NCBI GenBank assembly: GCA_964537395.1
Contig: CAZIBN010000001.1
Coordinates: forward strand, 29,441-93,440
DNA from: GWA2-66-18 sp964537395
Lineage (GTDB): Bacteria; Elusimicrobiota; Elusimicrobia; UBA1565; UBA9628
DNA length: 64,000 nt
Reading direction: 5' to 3'
This document shows positions 24,310-31,643 of this stretch, piece by piece. The notes under the pieces were generated by a model. The model saw only the letters and a program-made list of their open reading frames with translations, made no database searches and was not told the origin of the DNA. Numbering within the stretch: the first letter of the stretch is position 1; every line of letters begins with the position of its first letter. The position numbers were made by a program, and so were the translations under genes.

Positions 24310-25235
24310 TCGGTTTTCCCCCCGTCAAAATGACGTTTCAGCTCGTTGTGGTACTCGAGCCCGATCACGTCCGCCGAAGCGTCCAGCCAGGCCTTGAATG
24401 AGCGCCGTCCGGTCGCAGGCCGCTTCGATCTCAAGAGGCCGCGGGTCAGCCCATCGACCTCCTCCTTCGTGAGCACGACGTCGCCCGTCAGCAGGCCCAG
24501 GCCCGCCGCCAGGGCCAGCCCTAAGCCGGGGCCGACCTTGAAGAACCGCACGCGTCGTCCGATCCGCTCCGCCACCAACCGAACGAGGTCCCCGTAGGCG
24601 TAGACCTCCGGTCCGACCGCGTCCGAGGTCGTGTTCCCATCATCCGCGCCCGCCGCGACGGCGAGATCCGCCAGATCCTCCACCGCGATGGGCTGGATCG
24701 GATAGCGGCCGTCGCCGATCACCGCGAACGCCGGAAAGCGGCGCAGCATCCACGCGATATTGTTGATGAGCACGTCATAGCCGCCGAAAAGCACCGTGGG
24801 CCCGAGGATCGCGTAAGACGGTCCGGCCGCCTTCAGCGCCTGCTCGACCTGCCCCTTGCCGCGATAGTAGGGAAGATCGGAGGCAGGGTCCGCGTTGGCG
24901 ATGCTCACCTGCACGATGCGCCGCACGCCGGCCTTCGCGGCCGCCTGGAAGAGGATCTCGCTGTTGCGGACGGCTTTCTCATGCGTCATGGCGCCGTGGG
25001 CGAAGCGGACCCAATAGTTATTGTAGAGGGTATCCGCTCCCCGTAAAGCCTCGACCAACCGATCCGGCCGGGTGAAGTCGAGCGGATAGGCCGCGACGCG
25101 GTCGCGCAATGGCGAGGGGCGGTCGGGATGCGCGGTCAAGGTCGCGACCCGGCGGCCCGAGGCGAGAAGCCGCTCGGCGATATATCCGCCGGAGTAGCTG
25201 AAAGCGCCCGTGACGACGTCGAGCGGAGCGGTCAT
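24294..25235 (-). CDS. NmrA-like NAD(P)-binding reductase/epimerase
   Basis: 313 residues of the atypical short-chain dehydrogenase fold: DVVTGAFSYSGGYIAERLL at the N-terminus is the dinucleotide-binding loop. No Y-x3-K catalytic pair is evident. It resembles NmrA/NDUFA9-like proteins, which are redox sensors, quinone-complex subunits or reductases. A GGAGG ribosome site precedes the ATG. Coupling to the GbsR regulator suggests a link to the prenylated product, but substrate and role are unknown. Confidence 0.78.
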   Translation of the reverse strand: MTAPLDVVTGAFSYSGGYIAERLLASGRRVATLTAHPDRPSPLRDRVAAYPLDFTRPDRLVEALRGADTLYNNYWVRFAHGAMTHEKAVRNSEILFQAAAKAGVRRIVQVSIANADPASDLPYYRGKGQVEQALKAAGPSYAILGPTVLFGGYDVLINNIAWMLRRFPAFAVIGDGRYPIQPIAVEDLADLAVAAGADDGNTTSDAVGPEVYAYGDLVRLVAERIGRRVRFFKVGPGLGLALAAGLGLLTGDVVLTKEEVDGLTRGLLRSKRPATGRRSFKAWLDASADVIGLEYHNELKRHFDGGKTEWAQS

Positions 25236-25256
25236 GAATAAGCCTCCATTTCCGTA

Positions 25257-25292
25257 TTTTCAATTATTTCTGAAAGTACTGTACATTGAAAA
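25257..25292. promoter_or_regulatory. AT-rich dyad between the NmrA-like gene and the response regulator
   Basis: Arms TTTTCAAT (25257-25264) and ATTGAAAA (25285-25292) are separated by 20 bases, with GTACTGTAC inside. This AT-rich island lies upstream of the minus-strand operon, a reasonable place for an operator, possibly of the GbsR-like protein. Confidence 0.4.
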
Positions 25293-25318
25293 GAGCCCCC
25301 CGTCAAGGCCCTCCTCCA

Positions 25319-25347
25319 TTGACGCCGCCGCGGGCCGCTTCTATACT
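25319..25347 (+). promoter_or_regulatory. Leaderless promoter of the response regulator
   Basis: TTGACG, 17 bases, TATACT, then 7 bases to ATG 25355 (4 to ATG 25352). Confidence 0.72.
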
Positions 25348-25354
25348 CCTTATG

Positions 25355-26053
25355 ATGCGCCCTGAACGGATACTGGTGGTCGAGGACGATACGGGCTGGA
25401 TCGAGCTGCTCAAGCTCTGGTTTGCCGGCGCCGGCTACTCGCAGGTGGAATACGCCGTGACCGGCGCGCAGGCCCTGGAGATGGGGGTTCAGCGCAAGCC
25501 CGACTGCGTCCTGCTCGATTTCGGGCTGCCCGACCAAAACGGCTGTGAGGTCTGCGCCAAGATGCGAGCCATCCCCGACCTCGCCCGCGTCCCGGTAGTC
25601 ATGTTCACCGCCCACGGCCGGGAAAAGGTACTGGGCCTGGAGAACGGCGCGGACTATTTCGTCGGAAAATCCGAGAGCTCGCGCGAGCTGATGGCCACCC
25701 TCGACGCGCTGTTCAAGCGGGCGCAGCACGCGCTCGGCGTGCTCAACCACGGCGAGGTGAGCCTGCGCGCCGAGGACCGCCAGGTCCTGTGGAAAAACCA
25801 GCCCGTCGCCGCGCTGACCCCGAAGGCCTTCGCGCTGTTCCACATCCTGGTCGAGCGCGGCCCCCAGCCCGTCTCGCGCGAGGACCTGTACCGGATGGTC
25901 GAGGGCGTCGAGAACCCAGGTCTATCGCGCGCGCTCGATGTGATGCTCAACCGCCTGAAGAAGGTCCTGCCCAAGGAGCTCGCCGAAAGGATCGTTAATG
26001 TGAAGAATTTCGGCTATTGCTTCCTTGAGGATCGGCGAGTAACAAAGCTGTAA
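25355..26053 (+). CDS. OmpR/PhoB-type response regulator
   Basis: 232 residues. The receiver domain (about 1-120) has the acidic pair in VVEDDTGW, the phosphoacceptor aspartate in CVLLDFGLPDQNG and the conserved lysine in VGKSES. The C-terminal winged helix (about 135-230) shows LTPKAFALFHILVERGPQPVSREDL and the DNA-contact end RIVNVKNFGYCF. No histidine kinase is adjacent (orphan). Start 25355 fits the leaderless promoter; ATG 25352 would add one residue. It precedes a c-di-GMP-type riboswitch operon. Confidence 0.9.
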   Translation: MRPERILVVEDDTGWIELLKLWFAGAGYSQVEYAVTGAQALEMGVQRKPDCVLLDFGLPDQNGCEVCAKMRAIPDLARVPVVMFTAHGREKVLGLENGADYFVGKSESSRELMATLDALFKRAQHALGVLNHGEVSLRAEDRQVLWKNQPVAALTPKAFALFHILVERGPQPVSREDLYRMVEGVENPGLSRALDVMLNRLKKVLPKELAERIVNVKNFGYCFLEDRRVTKL

Positions 26054-26075
26054 CGCCGCGTAACACAATGGTGAA

Positions 26076-26104
26076 TTTACAGTAAACATTTCGGCTGTTA
26101 GACT
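26076..26104 (+). promoter_or_regulatory. Promoter of the riboswitch operon
   Basis: TTTACA, 17 bases, TAGACT with an upstream TGT (extended -10). Unlike most promoters here it is far from the start codon, leaving about 115 bases of leader that contain the aptamer. Confidence 0.75.
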
Positions 26105-26110
26105 CCTATG

Positions 26111-26241
26111 GCAGTCGCTGACCGAGAAGGGCACACCCGGAGAAATCCGGGGCCGCAAAGCCGACGGGGCTAACGCGCGAGAGCGCCAAGCTGGCCGGGC
26201 CGCCGAAACGGTGACTCCAAACCGAAATGGTTAAAGGAGTC
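26111..26241 (+). ncRNA. c-di-GMP-I (GEMM-I) type riboswitch with start-codon hairpin
   Basis: The leader carries the GEMM-I core: AGGGCACACC, a CCGGA-GAAA-TCCGG tetraloop stem, the invariant-like GGGCCGCAAAGCC, a GGGGCTAACG receptor arm and a closing strand. P1 can form from 26113-26120 and 26209-26216. The P1 3' strand also belongs to a rival hairpin, GACTCC (26213-26218) with GGAGTC (26236-26241), whose inner stem and loop enclose the ATG at 26227. Ligand binding would free the start codon (an ON switch, inference). The GGG in AGGGCA argues against the cGAMP-preferring G-to-A variant. Confidence 0.82.
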
Positions 26242-27069
26242 TTCCGCCGAGTCGTCCTCGCGATGATGTTCATCGCCGCTTTCGCCCCCTTGGCGCGGGC
26301 CGCCGAGGACATCAAGGACATGGCCAAGGCCATGTCCATCGCCGCCGCGGGGCGAAAGGTCAAGCGCGTGGCCGTCGTTCCCTTCACCGCCCCCCGTGGC
26401 TCCGCCTCGTTCTCCGGCGCGGTCGTCTCCGAGCGCCTGGTCATCCAGATCCTCGCCCGCGGCGAGCTCGACCTCGTCGAGCGCGGCCAGCTCGACAAGA
26501 TCCTCGAGGAGCAGCGCCTGGGCGTCTTCGGCATCATGGACCAGGACACGGTCAAGACCCTGGGCAAGGTGCTCGGCGTGGACGCGATCCTGACCGGGAC
26601 CATCGTCGAGCTGAAGGGCGAGCGCGTCGAGATCAACGCGCGCCTCATCCACACCGAGACGGCGCAGGTGCTGGCCGCGGCGACCGTGAGCGTGGCCAAG
26701 GATTGGGAGGAGCGCGCCATCGGAGATGACGCGTCGACCTGGATCGTCCCTGTCCCCGACCTGGGCGACGAGCCGTTCAAATCCGGCGCCTCGTGCCAGT
26801 CGAGCGTCGACGAGGTCGAGCGCCGCATCCTCGATTTCAAGGCCCGCTACTGGGCCGAGCGCCTCAAGGACCCCGCCTTCTCCATACGCTCGCTCAAGCG
26901 CAACCCGGGCTCCGAGATCGCGAACACGGAGACCAAGCGCCAGTTTTTCCTTAAGCTTCACGAGCGCTACGACGCCCAGGCGCGCACGCCGCTGTCGCCG
27001 TCGGAGCAGGCGGCGCTGGCGAAGGGCTTGCAGGAGATCAAGATCTTGTCGGCGCTGTGCGAAGGATGA
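26227..27069 (+). CDS. FlgO/CsgG-like exported protein
   Basis: 280 residues with a signal peptide (RRVVLAMMFIAAFAPLARAA). The middle matches the FlgO/CsgG-type fold: VKRVAVVPFTAPRG, ERLVIQILARGELDLVERGQLDKILEEQRLG, LGKVLGVDAILTGTIVEL and ARLIHTETAQVLAAATVSV. In Vibrio, FlgO is an outer-membrane protein of the flagellar base. It is first in a three-gene envelope operon under the c-di-GMP-type riboswitch. No flagellar genes are in the window, so another envelope role is possible. Confidence 0.85.
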   Translation: MVKGVFRRVVLAMMFIAAFAPLARAAEDIKDMAKAMSIAAAGRKVKRVAVVPFTAPRGSASFSGAVVSERLVIQILARGELDLVERGQLDKILEEQRLGVFGIMDQDTVKTLGKVLGVDAILTGTIVELKGERVEINARLIHTETAQVLAAATVSVAKDWEERAIGDDASTWIVPVPDLGDEPFKSGASCQSSVDEVERRILDFKARYWAERLKDPAFSIRSLKRNPGSEIANTETKRQFFLKLHERYDAQARTPLSPSEQAALAKGLQEIKILSALCEG

Positions 27070-27086
27070 GAATTCGAGGAGGAGTC

Positions 27087-27527
27087 ATGGACATGCGAGC
27101 ATTCGGGCTGGTGGCGGTCGCGGTGCTGGCGGGCTGCGGGGGCGTGACGCGGCGCGTGCATGGCGGGACGGTGGACCGGGTCATCGATCAGAAGCCGGTG
27201 CGAGGCGCCTACATCGAGGCCATCGGCATCGGCGCGTCCGATCCAGAGCTGAAGACGGACACCCAGCGCATGGCGCTGGCCCGCGATGCGGCGATCGTCA
27301 AAGCGCAGTACGAGCTGCTGTCGATGATCAAGGGCGTGGCGCTCGAAGGCGGCATCACCGTCGAGCGGGCGCTCGAGGCCGACTCGAAGCTGTCGGCGCG
27401 AGTCAACGACACGATCCGGGGAGCGGAAATACACAAGTCCGAGTTCACCGCCGACAACGGCTGCGTCGTGACCTTGAGGCTTCCCAAGGCTGCGCTCGAG
27501 AAGTCGCTGGGGAGCCGGCTCCAGTGA
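27087..27527 (+). CDS. LPP20/FlgP-like lipoprotein
   Basis: 146 residues, beginning with a lipoprotein signal (VAVAVLAGCGG; lipid-modified Cys about 15 residues in). The mature part has an LPP20/FlgP-like core (GAYIEAIGIGASDPELK...RMALARDAAIVKAQYELLSMIKG). FlgP-type proteins form an outer-membrane-associated ring. A strong GAGGAGGAG ribosome site supports ATG 27087. It overlaps the next gene by GTGA. Confidence 0.78.
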   Translation: MDMRAFGLVAVAVLAGCGGVTRRVHGGTVDRVIDQKPVRGAYIEAIGIGASDPELKTDTQRMALARDAAIVKAQYELLSMIKGVALEGGITVERALEADSKLSARVNDTIRGAEIHKSEFTADNGCVVTLRLPKAALEKSLGSRLQ

Positions 27528-28207
27528 GGCGGCTATTGATCGCGGCCGCCCTGGCGCTCGGGGCCTGCGCGCACGGCGGCCCGCGCACGAAGGTCGTCGA
27601 GACCGAGGGCTTCGCGCCGGTTGATTCGCGCGGCCTCGCCGACGCGCGGGACAGGGCGATGGGCGACGCGCGGCGTCGAGCCGTCGAGCGGGTCGCGGGC
27701 GTGTCGCTCGAGTCGACCTCGCGCGTCGAGAACGCCATCACGCAGGAGCAGCGCGTGACCTCCAAGAGCAAGGGCTTCGTCGAGGCCTCCGACTCCCTCG
27801 GCGAGGAGGTGCGCGACGGCCAGGTAAGGGTGCGCGTGCGCGCGCGCGTGCGCGAAGGCGCGGCCCCGTGGACGACGATCGCGCTCAACATACCGGACGG
27901 CCCGTTGGCCGCCGGCGTGGCCCGCGCCTTGCGCGAGAAGAAGATCGAGACCGGCCGCGGCCGGGACGCGGCCGAGCTGACCGGCACGTCGCATACCATG
28001 GACCTGCCCACGAGCCTCATCGCGGGCACGATCGCCGTGCGCGCCAACGCGTCCCTGACTTTGCAGGGCGAGGGCTCCCCCCTCCACGCGTCGGGCGCGG
28101 CCTCAGGGCTCGATCCGGACCGCGACGGCGCCGCCGACAAGGCGCTCGAAGCGGCCGGCTACCGCGCCGGCCTCGAGATCGCCGCCGCGATGACGGCGAA
28201 GGACTAG
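27524..28207 (+). CDS. FlgT-N-like lipoprotein
   Basis: 227 residues from a GTG inside the previous stop. Lipobox LALGACAHG. The mature region has the FlgT N-terminal pattern in which conserved Ala/Arg helices carry an oligomerising domain (FAPVDSRGLADARDRAMGDARRRAVERVAGVSLES, then TRVENAITQEQRV-like sequence). A later part is a second small alpha/beta domain. With the two genes before it, it reproduces the FlgO/P/T set. It ends overlapping the convergent kbl stop. Confidence 0.72.
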   Translation: MRRLLIAAALALGACAHGGPRTKVVETEGFAPVDSRGLADARDRAMGDARRRAVERVAGVSLESTSRVENAITQEQRVTSKSKGFVEASDSLGEEVRDGQVRVRVRARVREGAAPWTTIALNIPDGPLAAGVARALREKKIETGRGRDAAELTGTSHTMDLPTSLIAGTIAVRANASLTLQGEGSPLHASGAASGLDPDRDGAADKALEAAGYRAGLEIAAAMTAKD

Positions 28208-29397
28208 ATGAGGCCGAGCTCGCGGCCGACCTTGCCGAACTTCTCGAGCGCGAAGTCGATGTCCTTGGCCGTGTGCCCGGACGACACGATCGTGCGCAGG
28301 CGGTCCTTGCCCCGGCCCACGATCGGGAAGCAGATGGCGAGCGCGAACACCCCCTCTTCGAACAGGCGGGCGGAGAATTCCTGAGCCTTCTTGGTGTCGC
28401 CGATGAGGACGGGGGTGATGGGGGTTTCCGAAGCGCCGGTGTTGAAGCCGAGCTTCTTGAGACCGTCCTTGAGATGGGCCGCGTTCTGCCACAGCTTTTG
28501 AATGCGCTGGGGCTCGTCGAGCATCACGTCGATGGCGGCGGCGCAGGTGGCGATCACCGACGGCGGGTGAGAGCTCGAGAAGGTGAAGGGGCGCGCGGTC
28601 GAGATCAGGTAGTCGATGAGGCGCTTCTGGCCCGCGACGTAGCCGCCGACCGAGCCGACGGCCTTGGAGAGCGTGCCGATCGAGACCTGGATGCGGTCGG
28701 CGACCTTGAAGTGGTTCGGCGTGCCGCGCCCGTTCTCCCCCATCACGCCGGACGCATGGGCGTCATCCACCATGACGAACGCCTCATATCTCTCGGCGAG
28801 CTCGACGATCTCCGGCAATGGAGCCAGATCGCCGTCCATTGAAAAGACACCATCCGTCACGATCATGCGCCGGCGGGTTCCCGCCGACTCCTTGAGAATA
28901 GCCTCGAGCGCCTTCATGTCCTTGTGCGGGTACACCTTGCGCGCGGCCTTGGCCAATCGCGCTCCATCGATGATGGAGGCGTGGTTGAGCTCGTCGGAGA
29001 TCAGCAGATCCTTGGGGTCGCTCATCAGGCTCTGGCAGCAGGCGACGTTGACGGTGAAGCCAGACTGGAAGACGAGTGCTGACTCGGTGCCCTTGAACCT
29101 GGCGAGCTTCTGCTCGAGCGCCAGGTGCAGGTCCTGCGTGCCGATGATCGGGCGCACGGCGGCGGTGCCGACGCCGTGGCTGTCGATGGCGGCCTTCGCC
29201 GCGGCCTTCAGCTTCGGATGCCCGGTCAGATCCAGATAATTGTTGGACGTCAGGTTCACGACCTTCTTGCCGTCGATGATGGAGACCGGCGCCTGGTGGC
29301 CCGTCAACACGCGCAGCTTCACGAAACGGCCCTCGGCCTTGAGCTGGGCGATCTCGGCATCGAGGAAATCCATCAAACCGTCGGTCTTAGTCGTCAT
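28204..29397 (-). CDS. kbl: 2-amino-3-ketobutyrate CoA ligase (glycine C-acetyltransferase)
   Basis: 397 residues of the alpha-oxoamine synthase family. It converts 2-amino-3-ketobutyrate, the product of threonine dehydrogenase, plus CoA to glycine and acetyl-CoA. Visible: NLTSNNYLDLTGHP, the PLP stacking region, DDAHASGVMGENGRG and the PLP lysine in SIGTLSKAVGSVGG. ATG 29397 follows TATAAT by six bases. Its partner tdh is 2.2 kb away on the same strand. It is divergent from a membrane glycosyltransferase whose own -10 abuts this one. Confidence 0.92.
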   Translation of the reverse strand: MTTKTDGLMDFLDAEIAQLKAEGRFVKLRVLTGHQAPVSIIDGKKVVNLTSNNYLDLTGHPKLKAAAKAAIDSHGVGTAAVRPIIGTQDLHLALEQKLARFKGTESALVFQSGFTVNVACCQSLMSDPKDLLISDELNHASIIDGARLAKAARKVYPHKDMKALEAILKESAGTRRRMIVTDGVFSMDGDLAPLPEIVELAERYEAFVMVDDAHASGVMGENGRGTPNHFKVADRIQVSIGTLSKAVGSVGGYVAGQKRLIDYLISTARPFTFSSSHPPSVIATCAAAIDVMLDEPQRIQKLWQNAAHLKDGLKKLGFNTGASETPITPVLIGDTKKAQEFSARLFEEGVFALAICFPIVGRGKDRLRTIVSSGHTAKDIDFALEKFGKVGRELGLI

Positions 29398-29403
29398 GCC
29401 GCG

Positions 29404-29415
29404 ATTATATAGAAT
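29404..29415. promoter_or_regulatory. Back-to-back -10 elements of kbl and the glycosyltransferase
   Basis: TATAAT for kbl (minus, 29404-29409; 6 bases to ATG) directly abuts TAGAAT for the plus-strand gene (29410-29415; 7 bases to ATG 29423). Both transcripts would be leaderless, and the two polymerases could not bind at once. Confidence 0.6.
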
Positions 29416-29422
29416 GTACGCC

Positions 29423-30925
29423 ATGAAACGCATCGATGCGGCCTCGGCCTTTCTTCTGGCCCTGTGCCTCGTCGGGCTGCTGGCCAAGCTGTCGGGCGTG
29501 CCCGCGATATCCCTCGACGAAGCCTGGATCGGCATGCTGGCCACGCGCCTGCGCAACCTCGGGGCCTACACGCCGCACCAGATGAACCCCTACACGGGCC
29601 CGCTGTACGCCTGGCTCGTGGCCGCGTGTTTCACCGCGAGGGACGTGACCCTGGAAAGCCTGCGCCTGCCGGGCGCCCTTCTCAACGCCGCCGCGCTCAC
29701 GGGCATCTGGCTTCATCTGCGCCGGCGCGTCTCACCGGAAGCGGCGATGTCCTGGGTCCTGCTGTGCGCGGGCTCGGCATATTTCCTGATGAAGTCGCGC
29801 CTGGCGTGGGAGGTGTACGCGCTGCACCCGATACTGATCCTCGGCACGCTCGCCATCCTGGCCCGGCCGGGCGGCACGGCCGGCCTCGTGGCCCTTACCA
29901 TGCTCGGCGTGCAGAACCATTTCATCTATCTCTCGATCCCCGCCTCGCTGGTCGTGCTCTTTGGGGCGAGGGCGGCCTGGCGCGGCGAAAAGGAAGCCGA
30001 GAGCCGCCTGAAGGACTCTGTCTCGGCGCTTGCGGCCGGCGCCGTCCTGGCGCTCGTGAAGTTCCCCCTCACCGACGCGCTGTGGGTCGCGCACCGCCCG
30101 ACGTTGCTCGCCGCGCTCATCCTCCTTCCCGTTCTGGCCGCGGCCGCCATCCGGCGCGTGCCCATCGAGATCCTGCTCCTGCCGTTCACGCGCGCCCGCA
30201 GAGAGCTTTCGATCTTCCTGGCGCTGACGATCGCCGCCTTCGTCGTGTGGCATCTCATCCCGCTCGTCCAGATCTTCGCGGGGCCGGTCGTGTTCAAACG
30301 CCTGTTCTCCTATGACATGCCTTTGGCGCTGGCCGCGCCGCTTCTTCTATGGGGCCTCTTCCTGGCCGGCCTGCTCGCCTGGAACTGCGTGCGCGCATGG
30401 CACGACGAGAGCCTGAGCTTCCACGAGCGCACCTTGCTCCTGTGGCCCGCCGCCTTCGCGGCGGTGTTCATCCTCATACGGCACACGAGCTCCCTGCGCT
30501 ACTACTCCCTGCCGGCGCTGCTCGGCACGCTCGCGCTGTCGGCCGCCCTGCCGCGGCTCGCACGCGCGGACAAGCACCGCATCTACCGCTGCGCGATAGC
30601 GGCGGCGTTCGTGACGCAGATCTTCCTGCTGCGCGAGATCGGCTCGCCCGGCGACCGCCGTCCGCTGAACTTCCGCATCGGCTGGCGGAAGGAGAACTCC
30701 AAGGATTTCTCGCGCAAGGAGGGCCTGTTCGCCGCCTTCGACGCCGCGCGCGCCTGCGGGATCGCGCACGCGGAGCGCAGCTTCACTGCGCTCCCCCTCT
30801 TTTTCCACAGCACCGCAACTCCGAACCCGGGATGCGACAGCGCTCTCGCCTTCGACGCGGACCAGTGCCCGGAGTGCCCGGCCGCGCCCTACTACCGGTG
30901 GTCCGTCGTGCCCGTCGCGAAGTAG
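29423..30925 (+). CDS. Membrane glycosyltransferase-like protein (GT-C fold)
   Basis: About 500 residues with ten or more membrane helices. After the first helix comes a periplasmic loop with acidic residues (ISLDEAWIGML), the position of the catalytic Asp/Glu in GT-C (PMT/ArnT-like) transferases that use lipid-linked sugars. The C-terminal soluble tail has six Cys, including CPECPAAPYY. Acceptor and sugar are unknown. ATG 29423 fits the -10; ATG 29414 would add three residues. Confidence 0.72.
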   Translation: MKRIDAASAFLLALCLVGLLAKLSGVPAISLDEAWIGMLATRLRNLGAYTPHQMNPYTGPLYAWLVAACFTARDVTLESLRLPGALLNAAALTGIWLHLRRRVSPEAAMSWVLLCAGSAYFLMKSRLAWEVYALHPILILGTLAILARPGGTAGLVALTMLGVQNHFIYLSIPASLVVLFGARAAWRGEKEAESRLKDSVSALAAGAVLALVKFPLTDALWVAHRPTLLAALILLPVLAAAAIRRVPIEILLLPFTRARRELSIFLALTIAAFVVWHLIPLVQIFAGPVVFKRLFSYDMPLALAAPLLLWGLFLAGLLAWNCVRAWHDESLSFHERTLLLWPAAFAAVFILIRHTSSLRYYSLPALLGTLALSAALPRLARADKHRIYRCAIAAAFVTQIFLLREIGSPGDRRPLNFRIGWRKENSKDFSRKEGLFAAFDAARACGIAHAERSFTALPLFFHSTATPNPGCDSALAFDADQCPECPAAPYYRWSVVPVAK

Positions 30926-30955
30926 CGCCGGTCCGGGGACGATATGTGCTCTGCG

Positions 30956-30985
30956 AAAGTATGTCTACTATTATAGACATACTTT
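30956..30985. repeat. 18-bp palindrome TGTCTAYAATARTAGACA, copy 3, in a 12-bp hairpin
   Basis: Arms 30956-30967 and 30974-30985 (AAAGTATGTCTA / TAGACATACTTT) with a 6-base loop, in the convergent spacer between the glycosyltransferase and the winged-helix gene. The core 30962-30979 reads TGTCTATAATAGTAGACA on the minus strand. The trailing TTTT could allow terminator activity. Confidence 0.75.
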
Positions 30986-31016
30986 TGAGACAGCCTATAA
31001 GCCCCCGCCAGCCGGG

Positions 31017-31631
31017 TCACTCCGGCATCTGATAATTGAACGACGGGGGACCTTCGACGGGAAGAAGCTCCCATAGATCCTCAAGCGCGACCGCGCGGAC
31101 CGCCTCGCGGCGCGAGAGGACCCGAACGGCCAATTCCAGGGACCAGCGCTCGTTCATGAGGGCGGCAAGCCCGCGCACCGCGTCGCCGAGGGCGCGGCGG
31201 CCGCCCGAAGCTTCGACAGCGACCAATTCAAGGGTCTGCCCCGGCGCGAGACGGCCCTTCGCCGCCGCGCCGGCAATGAGCACGGCCGCGGCCTTGCCGC
31301 GCAGGGCCTTGCGGATCGCGTCGGCGACGGCGTCGGCGTGCTCGGCTTCGCGCTCCAGAAGAGGCAGCAGAACCTCCAACATGAGCCAGCGCCGGCGGTC
31401 GAGCCGCCACTGGTCCGAGCGGCCCGCGGGACGCCGCTCGACGAGCCCGAGCTTCGCCAGCGCCGCGAGCGCCACGGAGGCGCCCTGGTGGTTGATGCCG
31501 GCGATGCGCGCGAGCGCCCGACCCGACAGCGGAGACTTCGAGCGGAACAGCGCCCTAAGCACTGCCAGGCGGCTGGGAGCGGACAGGACCGCGTCCAGCG
31601 GGCGAGCGAGGTGGCCTTTCAGGTAGATCAT
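31017..31631 (-). CDS. Winged-helix protein with degenerate nucleotidyltransferase-like domain
   Basis: 204 residues. N-terminal winged helix (about 10-85: SAPSRLAVLRALFRSKSPLSGRALARIAGINHQGASVALAALAKLGLVERR). The C-terminal half resembles an MNT-type nucleotidyltransferase loop (LIAGAAAKGRLAPGQTLELVAV) in which the catalytic Asp pair is missing. Probably a regulator that kept the fold for binding. It follows tdh by 12 bases in the tdh/proline dehydrogenase run. Confidence 0.7.
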   Translation of the reverse strand: MIYLKGHLARPLDAVLSAPSRLAVLRALFRSKSPLSGRALARIAGINHQGASVALAALAKLGLVERRPAGRSDQWRLDRRRWLMLEVLLPLLEREAEHADAVADAIRKALRGKAAAVLIAGAAAKGRLAPGQTLELVAVEASGGRRALGDAVRGLAALMNERWSLELAVRVLSRREAVRAVALEDLWELLPVEGPPSFNYQMPE

Positions 31632-31643
31632 GAGCCCAGTGCG

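Noticed and set aside
26106..26840. Minus-strand ORF of 244 codons over the riboswitch and FlgO-like gene
   Set aside because: Antisense to a well-supported promoter, aptamer and signal-peptide-bearing gene; Ser/Arg-rich with no domain.
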